Shown here one piece after another: positions 32,489-40,715 of a stretch of DNA of 64,000 nucleotides. The translations under genes were made by a program, and so were the position numbers. This stretch comes from CAZNKU01 sp045545235 (GTDB taxonomy: Bacteria; Bacillota; Clostridia; Monoglobales; Firm-18): positions 36,184 to 100,183 of the forward strand of contig JAZQAN010000065.1 in assembly GCA_045545235.1 (NCBI GenBank), written 5' to 3'. The notes under the pieces were generated by a model. The model saw nothing but the letters and a program-made list of their open reading frames with translations, had not been told where the DNA came from and made no database searches. Positions within the stretch are counted from its first letter, which is position 1, and each line of letters starts with the position of its first letter.

Positions 32489-32820
32489 GAGTAGGTCTGT
32501 AAGCCGAGTTCTGTATTAGACAGCCATCTTTCTAGGCAGTATATTACTATACTGCTCAAGCCACCCGTTGGGAATATGTGACGGGCCGCCATTCCCGGTC
32601 GGTGTTGCTCCGGATGGGGTTTACACGGCCGACCGATCTCCCGGTCGCCGGTGAGCTTTTACCTCACCTTTCCACCTGTACCGCATAAGCGGTAGTTTAT
32701 TTCTGTTGCACTATCCTTAAAGTCGCCTTCACCGGCAGTTAACCGGCACCCTTGCCCTGTGGAGCTCGGACTTTCCTCGTTGAGCGTTATTTCAGCTCAC
32801 CGCGACTGTCTGGCCTACTC
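32489..32820 (-). ncRNA. rnpB: RNase P RNA, bacterial type A
   Basis: About 332 nt on the minus strand. The 5' part contains GAGGAAAGTCCGAGCTCCAC followed by AGGGCAAGGGTGCCGG, and the 3' part ACAGAACTCGGCTTACAGAC, the universally conserved core that pairs to form the P4 region. P1 is GAGTAGG with CCTACTC and can be extended outward by several A/U pairs to about 13 bp. This RNA is the catalytic subunit that trims tRNA 5' ends. Its 5' end overlaps the stop codon of the nif3-like gene by 3 nt. A TATAAA at 32825-32830 could be its -10 element inside that gene. The protein subunit gene rnpA is not in the window. Confidence 0.96.
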
Positions 32821-33570
32821 ATATTTTATATAACTTTTATTGCGTAGAGATGTGATTATTTCCACATCTTCAAAATTGCTTCTTAAATATCTTGCAAGCT
32901 TATAAATAACAGGATTTTCTGTTTCAAAATGACCTGCGTCTATAATATTAAGTTCTATTTTATTTGCAAGCTGTGCCTGATGATATTTTACATCGGCAGT
33001 AACAAAAACGTCACATTCAGCAAGCTTTACGTTTGGAATAAAATCCGCACCTGCACCGCCTACAACAGCAACTTTTCTGACTATGTTTTTCTTACTTCCC
33101 ACGTATCTTACATGGTCAATATCAAGGGCAAGCTTGACCGTCTGAATAAATTCTCCGAGAGTACATTCATCAACGTAGCCTGTGCGACCGAACAAACCAT
33201 CAAATTCTATTGGTTCAATGTCATAAAGACCTAATGTTTCTGCAAGTACCTGATTTACTCCCTGGTCGGCATTGTCAAGGTTTGTATGCATTGAGCATAG
33301 TGATATTTTGTTTTCAATAAGCTCAAGATATAGAGGGTCTGTGATTGAAGAAAGCTTGTTCATTATGGCAGGATGATGAGTTATAATCATATCTGCACCA
33401 ACGTCTAAAGCCTCTTCCATTCCCTGATTGTCAAAGTCGAGCATAACAAGAATTTTTCGTACTTCTCTTCTGGAATTTCCAATAAGAAGTCCAACATTGT
33501 CCCAGGCTTCCGCAAGTTCAACAGGGGCAAGATTTTTTAAGGAATTTAATATATCAATTACCTTTGCCAT
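32815..33570 (-). CDS. Nif3-like dinuclear metal-centre hexameric protein
   Basis: NIF3/DUF34 family protein of 251 residues, the short form without the inserted domain. Metal-binding residues are visible as ITHHPAIM near residue 63, HTNLDNADQGVN near residue 98 and DAGHFETENP near residue 212. The GTP-cyclohydrolase-related biochemical role is unsettled in the literature. The gene overlaps trmK by 17 nt, the standard trmK-nif3 pairing in Firmicutes, and its stop codon overlaps the start of RNase P RNA. Confidence 0.93.
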   Translation of the reverse strand: MAKVIDILNSLKNLAPVELAEAWDNVGLLIGNSRREVRKILVMLDFDNQGMEEALDVGADMIITHHPAIMNKLSSITDPLYLELIENKISLCSMHTNLDNADQGVNQVLAETLGLYDIEPIEFDGLFGRTGYVDECTLGEFIQTVKLALDIDHVRYVGSKKNIVRKVAVVGGAGADFIPNVKLAECDVFVTADVKYHQAQLANKIELNIIDAGHFETENPVIYKLARYLRSNFEDVEIITSLRNKSYIKYE

Positions 33571-34258
33571 ATAATTCTGCCTCCTTTATAAACCTGTTAT
33601 ATAAGCTTTCAAGTTCATCTGCTTTTTTATGCAAATCAATATCATTTGAACTTTTCATACCTATAAATTGCTTTTTAATTACTTTTGCACGCATTTTTAT
33701 GTATTCCGAAAGTAATTTATCATTATTTTCAAAAAGCTTTTTGCCTATATGATAATGAAAATCGTCATTGTATTTTTCAATGCCGTTTTTCACAACCATT
33801 ATATTATAAATTTTATCTTCTTCTTTTGCCAGTTTTTCGTCAGTAATTTTATAGTTGTTTTCATGTAAAAACCTGCGAAGCTCATAACTGCACGTCATTG
33901 GCTGAATAATCATATAACCTGAAGATTTTGCAATTTCGGGGTTAGCATCTAAAATTTCGCAGATTAGTTTGCCTCCCATTCCTGCAATTACAATAACATC
34001 TGCACCGTTTGCAGCATCGAGACCGTTTGCAAGGATGGGGGTGATTTTGTCACCAAGGCCGTGGGACATTATATTGTCTGTAGCAATATTAAGAGGTCCT
34101 TTTACAACATCGCCGGCAATTGATTTTTTTGCAATGTTGTTCTGAATAGCATAGATAGGAATATATGCGTGGTCAGTTCCTATATCGGCCAGAAGATTGC
34201 AGGGCTTTATACAGTCTGCCACACATTGTAGTCTTGGAGTAAGTTTTACGGTATCCAT
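33554..34258 (-). CDS. trmK: tRNA (adenine(22)-N1)-methyltransferase TrmK
   Basis: SAM-dependent methyltransferase of 234 residues that methylates A22 in the D-loop of tRNAs. The SAM motif DIGTDHAYIPIYAI is near residue 25, GMGGKLI near residue 93, and a basic C-terminal helical region follows. Its ATG overlaps the sigA stop by one base (TAATG), giving translational coupling. Position downstream of sigA is conserved in Firmicutes. Confidence 0.93.
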   Translation of the reverse strand: MDTVKLTPRLQCVADCIKPCNLLADIGTDHAYIPIYAIQNNIAKKSIAGDVVKGPLNIATDNIMSHGLGDKITPILANGLDAANGADVIVIAGMGGKLICEILDANPEIAKSSGYMIIQPMTCSYELRRFLHENNYKITDEKLAKEEDKIYNIMVVKNGIEKYNDDFHYHIGKKLFENNDKLLSEYIKMRAKVIKKQFIGMKSSNDIDLHKKADELESLYNRFIKEAELYGKGN

Positions 34259-35355
34259 TAATCCAGATAATCCTTCAGTTTTTTGCTTCGGCTAGGGTGG
34301 CGAAGCTTTCTTAATGCTTTCGCTTCAATTTGTCGTATTCTTTCACGTGTTACTTCAAATTCCTTACCAACCTCTTCAAGTGTTCTGGCGCGTCCGTCGT
34401 CAAGACCAAAACGAAGTCTTAAAACCTTTTCTTCACGGGGTTGTAATGTTGAAAGAACACTTGTAAGCTGCTCTTTTAACAATGAGAAAGAAGCGGCTTC
34501 TGCAGGTGCCGGAGCATCGTCATCGGGTATAAAGTCACCCAAATGGCTATCTTCTTCTTCACCGATAGGCGTTTCTAAGGAAACCGGTTCCTGAGCAATT
34601 TTCTGTATTTCACGTACTTTGTCAATAGATAGATTCATTTCCTTGGCAATTTCTTCGGGATATGGATCTCTTCCAAGCTCCTGAAGCAACTGTCTTGAAA
34701 CACGGATAAGTTTGTTTATGGTTTCAACCATGTGAACAGGAATACGTATAGTTCTTGCCTGGTCGGCAATCGCTCTTGTAATAGCCTGTCTTATCCACCA
34801 TGTTGCATAGGTACTGAACTTGTAGCCTTTCTGGTAGTCAAATTTTTCAACAGCTTTTATAAGACCAAGGTTACCCTCCTGAATAAGGTCAAGGAAAAGC
34901 ATACCTCTTCCTACATATCTTTTTGCAATACTTACAACAAGACGAAGGTTAGCTTCGGAAAGCATTTTTTTTGCATCTTCATCACCTTCTGACATTTTCT
35001 GTGCAAGGTCGTGCTCTTCTTCTGCTGAAAGCAATGGTACCTTACCGATTTCTTTAAGATACATTCTTACGGGATCATCAAGAGCAATACCTTCGGGAAT
35101 TGTAAGGTCAATTTCAGTTTCTTCCTCTTTTATTGCTTCAAGTTCTTCCTCCATATTGCCGATGATTTCTATACCCATAGATTCGATGTTTTCGTATATT
35201 GCATCTATCTGGGCAGGTTCAATTTCAATTTCTTCAAGAGCGTCACTTATTTCCTTATAGGTGAGCATACCTTTCTTTTTGCCCTTTTCAAGAAGGTCTT
35301 TGATAATAGACTTTTTATTTATTGTGGAATTTGCGTCTTTATTGTTCGCTGTCAT
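34258..35355 (-). CDS. sigA: Primary sigma factor (sigma A)
   Basis: Housekeeping sigma-70 factor of 365 residues. Region 1.2 is DPVRMYLKEIGKVPLL, region 2 includes DLIQEGNLGLIKAVEKFDY and the -10 recognition helix YKFSTYATWWIRQAITRAI, and region 4 has EVTRERIRQIEAKALRKLRH, which reads the -35 box. I prefer ATG 35355 (MTANNKD) after GGAG; a GTG three codons upstream overlaps the ribosome site. The start lies inside the 3' end of dnaG, the ancestral macromolecular-synthesis pairing. The many TTGACA/TATAAT promoters in this window fit its specificity. Confidence 0.97.
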   Translation of the reverse strand: MTANNKDANSTINKKSIIKDLLEKGKKKGMLTYKEISDALEEIEIEPAQIDAIYENIESMGIEIIGNMEEELEAIKEEETEIDLTIPEGIALDDPVRMYLKEIGKVPLLSAEEEHDLAQKMSEGDEDAKKMLSEANLRLVVSIAKRYVGRGMLFLDLIQEGNLGLIKAVEKFDYQKGYKFSTYATWWIRQAITRAIADQARTIRIPVHMVETINKLIRVSRQLLQELGRDPYPEEIAKEMNLSIDKVREIQKIAQEPVSLETPIGEEEDSHLGDFIPDDDAPAPAEAASFSLLKEQLTSVLSTLQPREEKVLRLRFGLDDGRARTLEEVGKEFEVTRERIRQIEAKALRKLRHPSRSKKLKDYLD

Positions 35356-37117
35356 TTTCTCCACCCTTTCCTTTGTTACTTAAAACTTCGTTTATTTGAT
35401 TAAGCTTGTCCAACGTTGATAAGCCTTCGTTTTTCAAAGCATTACGAAGAAGATTTTTTTTGTTGTAATTTATAATGATTTCCACAGACTGCGCAGTTGC
35501 CTTTTGTACATCGTCAATGTTTTTATCATCGTGTAAAACTTCTGCCGCTAAAGCGGTGTCGGGGAAGTTTGAAACAATAATTCGTGGGTCTGGTTCGCCG
35601 CCTGATTGTCTTGTCCTTTTTAAAATCGAGAAAATTTGATTAAGTCCCTCGTCGAAATCTGTCTCTTTAAGGTTACTGACAATATAATCTGCCTGGTTTT
35701 TATGATAACACAATATGTTAAGAAGAAGCTTTTGTGCATTAATACATCTGATTTTTTGCATATCCATAGGTTTCTTTGTAGTTATAACAGATTGTTTGCG
35801 GAAATCAGATATTTCTGCATTTCTGTCATTGGTTGCCCGCAGCCTTGCCATTTCAGCAAATATGCTTTCTGCTGAAACTCCTGTTTCGGCAGAAATTTGT
35901 TTTACATAAAGCTCTTGCTCAACAGGACTTTTTATTTTTATAAGTTCTCTTGCAACAGCATTTACGTAGTCAGACTTTTGACTTATTATATCAATATCAT
36001 AAATTTTTCGTAAATTTTTAATTTTATATTCCGTTTGCTCCAAAGCAGAATCAATAAGGTCACGAAATGCACCTACGCCATTTGTTTTTATATATTCGTC
36101 AGGGTCCTTGCTGCCGGGTATTGTAAGTACAAATACCTTAAGTCCTTCCTCGTTTAAAAGTTCTATTGCTCTTTTTGTGGCTTTTTGTCCTGGTTCATCG
36201 CTGTCGTATGCCGTTATAACCTTTGCTTTGTGTCTTTTTATTATTCTTGCCTGTTCGGGAGTAAGGGCAGTACCCAAGGTTGCAACAGCAGAATCAACAC
36301 CATGTTGATGAAGCTGAATAACATCCATATAACCCTCAACCAGTATAAGATAATCCTCTTTTGAGTTTTTTGCCATATTAAGCCCGAAAAGGTTGTAGCT
36401 TTTGTTAAAAGCAGGAGTTTCGGGAGAGTTAAGGTATTTTGGTTTTGAATCATCAAGAACACGTCCGCCAAAGCCTATAATATTTTTGCGTATGTCTATT
36501 ATAGGGAACATAAGTCTGTTGCGGAATCTGTCGTAAATATCTCCATTTTCAGATTTGCCCACAACACCGCTTTCAACAATTTCTTCATCAGTAAAGCCCT
36601 GTGTTCTCAAATGCTTAAGAAGAGCATTTCCGTCAGGTGCATAACCAAGTCCGAAACGGTTTACTGTTGATTGAACAAGTTGTCTTTTTGTTATATACTC
36701 TCTTGCGGCAGTTCCGCAATTTTCAAAGAGCTTGTCGTAAAAAAACCTTCCTGCAATGGAGTTTATTTTATATATGGTCTGCCTCTTTTTTAAATTGTTA
36801 TCATTTGTTTTGCGGTCATCATCAGGAAGTTCCATACCGCATTTGTCCGCAAGTAATTTCACCGCCTCAACAAAATCAAGATTTTCCTGTTGCATAGCAA
36901 AATTAATTACAGTTCCACCTTTTCCGCAACCGAAACAGTAAAAGAGCTGTTTGTCGGGTGAGACTGAAAAAGACGGAGTTTTTTCTTTATGAAAGGGGCA
37001 CAGGCCTTTATATGTGCTGCCGGCACGTTTTAAGTGAACACTGCGTGAAATGTATTCGACAATGTCATTTTTGTCAATTAATTCCTGAATGTAATCTTCG
37101 GAAAAATACAGTGCCAT
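35339..37117 (-). CDS. dnaG: DNA primase
   Basis: Primase of 592 residues that makes RNA primers at the fork. The N-terminal CHC2 zinc ribbon has Cys40, His43, Cys61 and Cys64. The RNA-polymerase core follows with FGLGYAPDG, IGFGGRVLDD and the TOPRIM acidic motifs in LVEGYMDVIQLHQ and ITAYDSDEPGQKA. The C-terminal ~170 residues are the DnaB-helicase interaction domain. The start is ATG 37117 (MALYFSEDYI) after AAGGAG; the in-frame start six codons upstream is before that site. It overlaps sigA by 17 nt. Confidence 0.97.
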   Translation of the reverse strand: MALYFSEDYIQELIDKNDIVEYISRSVHLKRAGSTYKGLCPFHKEKTPSFSVSPDKQLFYCFGCGKGGTVINFAMQQENLDFVEAVKLLADKCGMELPDDDRKTNDNNLKKRQTIYKINSIAGRFFYDKLFENCGTAAREYITKRQLVQSTVNRFGLGYAPDGNALLKHLRTQGFTDEEIVESGVVGKSENGDIYDRFRNRLMFPIIDIRKNIIGFGGRVLDDSKPKYLNSPETPAFNKSYNLFGLNMAKNSKEDYLILVEGYMDVIQLHQHGVDSAVATLGTALTPEQARIIKRHKAKVITAYDSDEPGQKATKRAIELLNEEGLKVFVLTIPGSKDPDEYIKTNGVGAFRDLIDSALEQTEYKIKNLRKIYDIDIISQKSDYVNAVARELIKIKSPVEQELYVKQISAETGVSAESIFAEMARLRATNDRNAEISDFRKQSVITTKKPMDMQKIRCINAQKLLLNILCYHKNQADYIVSNLKETDFDEGLNQIFSILKRTRQSGGEPDPRIIVSNFPDTALAAEVLHDDKNIDDVQKATAQSVEIIINYNKKNLLRNALKNEGLSTLDKLNQINEVLSNKGKGGENDSEQ

Positions 37118-37255
37118 ATTCACCACTCCTTTCATAACGTAAATCAGCCAATTATATAATTCGACATAAAATCAAAAAAACCTTTTTATTTTTTGAAAAA
37201 ATGTGAATAAAAAACACTTTTGTATATTATCAGCGAAAAAAGTGCCTGGTATACA

Positions 37256-38248
37256 TTAAAATACGGTAAATGACTTTGGTACAAAGATTTCGTTAAACTT
37301 ATGTACGCAGTAAGTATCGGTCATTCCTGCAATGTAATCACACACATCCTGATGAGGATCACCTTTTACGTAATCCTCCGGCATCATTTGGGGGTGATTT
37401 AAAAAGAATTCATAAAGTTCAGATATTATGTGATGTGCACGTTCTTCTTCCGCACGTACAAGGGGATTCATATAAACTTTGTCAAACATAAACTGACGAA
37501 GCTTAGAAAGCATTTCCCAACTTTTTTCATCCATTTTTATTTCAGGTCTGTTTAAGCTTGTTTCCACAACTGAATGTATCATAGAACTTATGCGGTTTGA
37601 TTTTGTGTTGCCGTAAAATTTTTTGAATTCGTCGGGTATATCCTCATAGGTTATAACTCCTGCGCGTATTGAATCATCAATATCATGGTTTATGTATGCT
37701 ATGCGGTCTGCTATGCGTATAATCTGCCCTTCGGCAGTATATGGCATAGTGGCACCTGTGTGGTTTGCAATACCATCGCACACTTCGAGGGTAAGGTTCA
37801 TTCCCCTTCCGTCTTTTTCGAGAAGTTCAACAACACGAAGGCTTTGTTTCTGATGCTCAAAGCCGTATGGGCATATTTTGTTAAGACCTCTTTCGCCTGA
37901 ATGACCAAACGGGGTGTGACCAAGGTCGTGCCCTAAAGCAATAGCCTCGGTAAGATCCTCGTTTAGAGATAAACCTCTTGCTATTGTACGGGCAATCTGT
38001 GATACCTCAAGGGTGTGTGTAAGTCTTGTACGGTAATGGTCGCCTTCGGGAGTTAAAAACACCTGTGTTTTATGTTTTAATCTGCGAAATGACTTAGAGT
38101 GTATAATTTTGTCTCTGTCGCGTTGAAATTCCGTACGAAGATCACATTTGTCTGTTTCTGCTTTTCTGCCCTTTGAGTTTTTTGAAAGGGTTGCAAAGGG
38201 ACTAAGTGTTGCTTCTTCCCTTTTTTCGAGCATTTGTCTGACGTTCAT
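37256..38248 (-). CDS. dgt: dGTPase-like HD-domain phosphohydrolase
   Basis: HD-superfamily enzyme of 330 residues, the shorter clostridial deoxyguanosinetriphosphate triphosphohydrolase-like type. Visible HD residues are RLTHTLEVSQIARTIAR and GHDLGHTPFGHSGE, plus IADRIAYINHDIDD and the N-terminal RDRDKIIHSKSFRRLKHKTQ. The expected reaction is dNTP to deoxynucleoside plus triphosphate. It precedes dnaG by 138 nt, a conserved neighbourhood in Clostridia that suggests a link between dNTP control and priming. A weak hairpin lies in the gap at 37215-37244. Confidence 0.9.
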   Translation of the reverse strand: MNVRQMLEKREEATLSPFATLSKNSKGRKAETDKCDLRTEFQRDRDKIIHSKSFRRLKHKTQVFLTPEGDHYRTRLTHTLEVSQIARTIARGLSLNEDLTEAIALGHDLGHTPFGHSGERGLNKICPYGFEHQKQSLRVVELLEKDGRGMNLTLEVCDGIANHTGATMPYTAEGQIIRIADRIAYINHDIDDSIRAGVITYEDIPDEFKKFYGNTKSNRISSMIHSVVETSLNRPEIKMDEKSWEMLSKLRQFMFDKVYMNPLVRAEEERAHHIISELYEFFLNHPQMMPEDYVKGDPHQDVCDYIAGMTDTYCVHKFNEIFVPKSFTVF

Positions 38249-38259
38249 AAAATCAGTCC

Positions 38260-38838
38260 TTACTTCTTGAGTTCATTCATTATCCTGATAGCCATAGAAT
38301 GACATCTTGATATGGCAAATTCATCGTTTTTGGCAGGTGCCTGTGCGGAAATGCCAATGTGACCTGCGTCATATTCAGAAGAACCGCTGTTTATAATGGT
38401 CATTCCCTGAACAAGAGCCATTGATTGCATTGAGTGAAGGGTTGATTCCTGTCCGCCAAAACGCGAGTGACCACAGGCAATAAAGCCTACAGGCTTTCCT
38501 AGCCAGGCAAAAGTTTTGCGGTAGGGTGAAGTTCTGTCCCAGAATGCCTTTAACTGTGCGGATTGATTTGCAAAGTAAACAGGGCTTGCAATTATGATTG
38601 CATCAGCCTTTGACATTTTTTCATAGGCTTCGCCAAGAAGAGTTTCCTTATAACATTTTCCCTCACAGGGAGAGCTGCATTGTACGCAAAATGGAGTTTT
38701 TGAATCCATAACGGCTTCGTGAACGTTAATTACCTCGGTGTGGGCTCCCATTTTTTTGCAATCTTCCAAAACTGTATCTATTAAAAAACGGCAGTTTCCG
38801 TTTTTGTTTATGCTTCCGTTTAATGCAAGTATGTACAT
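38260..38838 (-). CDS. Flavodoxin-fold NAD(P)H-dependent FMN reductase-like protein
   Basis: Protein of 192 residues with the flavodoxin fold. LALNGSINKNGN at the N-terminus is the FMN-phosphate loop and IIIASPVYFANQSAQLKAFWDR is the isoalloxazine-side motif typical of the IsrV/NADPH-dependent FMN reductase group. A Cys cluster at residues 51-62 (CVQCSSPCEGKC) recalls iron-sulfur flavoproteins and may bind a 4Fe-4S cluster. An electron-transfer or quinone/nitro reduction role in anaerobes is likely; partners are unknown. It lies 11 nt before dgt. Confidence 0.85.
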   Translation of the reverse strand: MYILALNGSINKNGNCRFLIDTVLEDCKKMGAHTEVINVHEAVMDSKTPFCVQCSSPCEGKCYKETLLGEAYEKMSKADAIIIASPVYFANQSAQLKAFWDRTSPYRKTFAWLGKPVGFIACGHSRFGGQESTLHSMQSMALVQGMTIINSGSSEYDAGHIGISAQAPAKNDEFAISRCHSMAIRIMNELKK

Positions 38839-39043
38839 TAAAACACCTCCGATTTGTTGTATATTATTATATACGGTAAAAATGTATGAAATTCCTTTGT
38901 TTTAATGGATTTTCGGCGGATTTTTAAATAATTTTCTGAAAAGTTGTTGGTTTTTTGGGTAATTTTCACCAAGAAAAACCATTTTAAGCGGAATTGTGGC
39001 AAAAAAATGATGTAAAAATTAAACAAATGTGCAAAGTTGAGTA

Positions 39044-39072
39044 TTGACACGAATTTCATAAAGTGGTATTAT
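39044..39072 (+). promoter_or_regulatory. Strong promoter of the kduD-like gene
   Basis: Perfect TTGACA (39044-39049), 17-nt spacer, TATTAT (39067-39072), about 55 nt before ATG 39136. A GGGAGG site precedes the start codon. The remaining bases of the 38839-39135 spacer hold only the flavodoxin gene's upstream region with a GTATAT/ATATAC palindrome near 38860. Confidence 0.75.
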
Positions 39073-39135
39073 TTAAATGTATATAAATATCACGTAGGTG
39101 GTTTTTAGAGAAATATATTTTGGGAGGAAATTACA

Positions 39136-39933
39136 ATGAAAAATCCATTCAGTTTGGAAGGTAAGATTGCTCTTGTAACAGGTGCATCTTACGGTATCGG
39201 TTTTGCTATTGCATCAGGTTTTGCTGAAGCAGGTGCTAAAATCGTATTTAACGACATCAATCAGGAATTGGTTGACAAGGGTATCGCTGCATACAAAGAA
39301 AAAGGCATTGATGCTACAGGTTATGTATGTGACGTTACAAATGAAGATGCAGTTAACGCTATGGTTGCTACAATCGAAAAAGAAGTTGGCGTAATTGACA
39401 TCTTGGTTAACAATGCAGGTATCATCAAGAGAATTCCTATGCATGAAATGACTGCTGCAGAATTCAGACAGGTTATTGATATTGACCTTAATGGTCCATT
39501 CATCGTTTCTAAGGCTGTTATCCCTTCAATGATCAAGAAGGGCGCAGGTAAGATCATCAACATCTGCTCAATGATGTCTGAACTTGGTCGTGAAACAGTT
39601 TCTGCTTACGCAGCTGCTAAGGGCGGTCTAAAGATGCTTACAAGAAACATTTGTTCAGAATATGGTGAATTCAACATTCAGTGTAACGGTATCGGTCCTG
39701 GTTACATTGCTACTCCTCAGACTGCTCCTCTAAGAGAACCACAGGCTGACGGTTCAAAGCATCCATTTGATTCATTTATCTGTGCTAAAACTCCTGCAGG
39801 CAGATGGTTGGATCCTGAAGAACTTGCAGGTCCTGCAGTATTCTTGGCTTCTGAAGCTTCAAATGCTGTTAATGGTCACATTCTTTATGTTGATGGCGGT
39901 ATCTTGGCTTACATCGGTAAGCAGCCTAAATAA
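39136..39933 (+). CDS. SDR-family gluconate 5-dehydrogenase / KduD-like oxidoreductase
   Basis: Short-chain dehydrogenase of 265 residues. The cofactor loop is TGASYGIG (15-22), NNAG follows strand 4, and the active-site SAYAAAKGG gives Tyr-x3-Lys. The LNGPFIVSKAVIPSMIKKG and C-terminal NGHILYVDGG blocks match the gluconate 5-dehydrogenase/2-deoxy-D-gluconate 3-dehydrogenase (KduD) group. KduD reduces 5-keto-type intermediates of unsaturated galacturonate breakdown to 2-keto-3-deoxygluconate. Its neighbours kdgA and kdgK support that. Codon choice (GCT, ATC, GGT, some CTA) suggests high expression. Confidence 0.85.
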   Translation: MKNPFSLEGKIALVTGASYGIGFAIASGFAEAGAKIVFNDINQELVDKGIAAYKEKGIDATGYVCDVTNEDAVNAMVATIEKEVGVIDILVNNAGIIKRIPMHEMTAAEFRQVIDIDLNGPFIVSKAVIPSMIKKGAGKIINICSMMSELGRETVSAYAAAKGGLKMLTRNICSEYGEFNIQCNGIGPGYIATPQTAPLREPQADGSKHPFDSFICAKTPAGRWLDPEELAGPAVFLASEASNAVNGHILYVDGGILAYIGKQPK

Positions 39934-39999
39934 GGTTGTTAAACCTCGTACATATGCTTTTGGGTGACAACTTGCCCGAATCGACATTTATATGACGTT

Positions 40000-40030
40000 T
40001 TCGGAACGGTTTTTACCGTTCCGAATTTTT
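40000..40030 (+). terminator. Terminator or attenuator between the kduD-like gene and kdgA
   Basis: 11-bp stem (TTCGGAACGGT 40000-40010 with 40015-40025) around a TTTT loop, followed by T5. It lies within an apparent pathway operon, so it may make kduD mRNA more abundant than kdgA-kdgK mRNA. Confidence 0.75.
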
Positions 40031-40073
40031 ATGTCAATAGACAAAATATTAACAAAGATAAGGAGATTCCGTA

Positions 40074-40715
40074 ATGGATAAGGAGAAAATTATTACACGA
40101 ATCACTGACTGCGGTATTGTTGCTGTTGTTCGCGCAGACAGTGCAGATCAGGCTAAGAGAATTACAGATGCTTGTATCGAAGGCGGCGTTGCTGCAATCG
40201 AAATGACATTTACAGTTCCTTATGCACACAAAGTAATTGAAGAAGTTGCAAAGGCTTATGATCCTAAGGACATTATTCTTGGTGCAGGTACAGTTATGGA
40301 CAGCGAAACAGCTCGTATAGCTATTTTGAGTGGTGCCAACTATATCGTAAGCCCATATTTTGACCCTGAAACTGTTAGACTTTGTAACAGATACAGAATC
40401 GCATCTATGCCTGGTGCAATGACTATTAAAGAAGTTGTTGCGGCTATGGAAGCAGGTGCTGACATCGTTAAAGTGTTCCCTGGTGAAGCTTTTGGTCCAA
40501 AGATTCTTAAGGCTATTAAGGGTCCTGTTCCTCAGGCAAAGCTTATGCCTACAGGTGGTGTTGATGTTAATAACGTTGGCGAATGGATTAAAAACGGTGC
40601 AGTTGCAGTAGGTGCAGGCGGTGCACTTACAGGCGGTGCTAAAACAGGCGACTATGCTTCAATTACCCGTATCGGTAAAGAATTTATTGCTAAAATCAAG
40701 GAGGCTCGTGCATAA
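40074..40715 (+). CDS. kdgA: 2-keto-3-deoxy-6-phosphogluconate aldolase (KDPG/KHG aldolase)
   Basis: Class I aldolase of 213 residues splitting KDPG into pyruvate and glyceraldehyde-3-phosphate. The N-terminal GIVAVVRADSADQA, the general-acid glutamate in AAIEMTFTVP, GAGTVMDSETA and the Schiff-base lysine in GADIVKVFPGE are all present. AAGGAG precedes ATG 40074. It follows the KduD-like gene and overlaps kdgK by one base, giving a compact KDG route: phosphorylation by kdgK, cleavage by kdgA. Confidence 0.95.
   Translation: MDKEKIITRITDCGIVAVVRADSADQAKRITDACIEGGVAAIEMTFTVPYAHKVIEEVAKAYDPKDIILGAGTVMDSETARIAILSGANYIVSPYFDPETVRLCNRYRIASMPGAMTIKEVVAAMEAGADIVKVFPGEAFGPKILKAIKGPVPQAKLMPTGGVDVNNVGEWIKNGAVAVGAGGALTGGAKTGDYASITRIGKEFIAKIKEARA

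Noticed and set aside
32376..32592. Protein-like frame across the rnpB 3' end
   Set aside because: It lies inside the RNase P RNA gene and its flank; the RNA core motifs explain the sequence.
34320..34360. CACGTG within sigA as a third parS
   Set aside because: Only the core matches; the flanking bases break the palindrome. Other CACGTG cores (gyrB near 18447, SLH gene near 47660) fail in the same way.
37215..37244. Terminator between dgt and dnaG
   Set aside because: The 7-bp stem has a 16-nt loop and is A/T-only apart from the ends; kept only as a remark in the dgt entry.
38839..39059. Possible 73-codon frame between the flavodoxin-like gene and the kduD-like gene
   Set aside because: Low-complexity Phe/Ile-rich translation, no ribosome site, and it overlaps promoter sequences.
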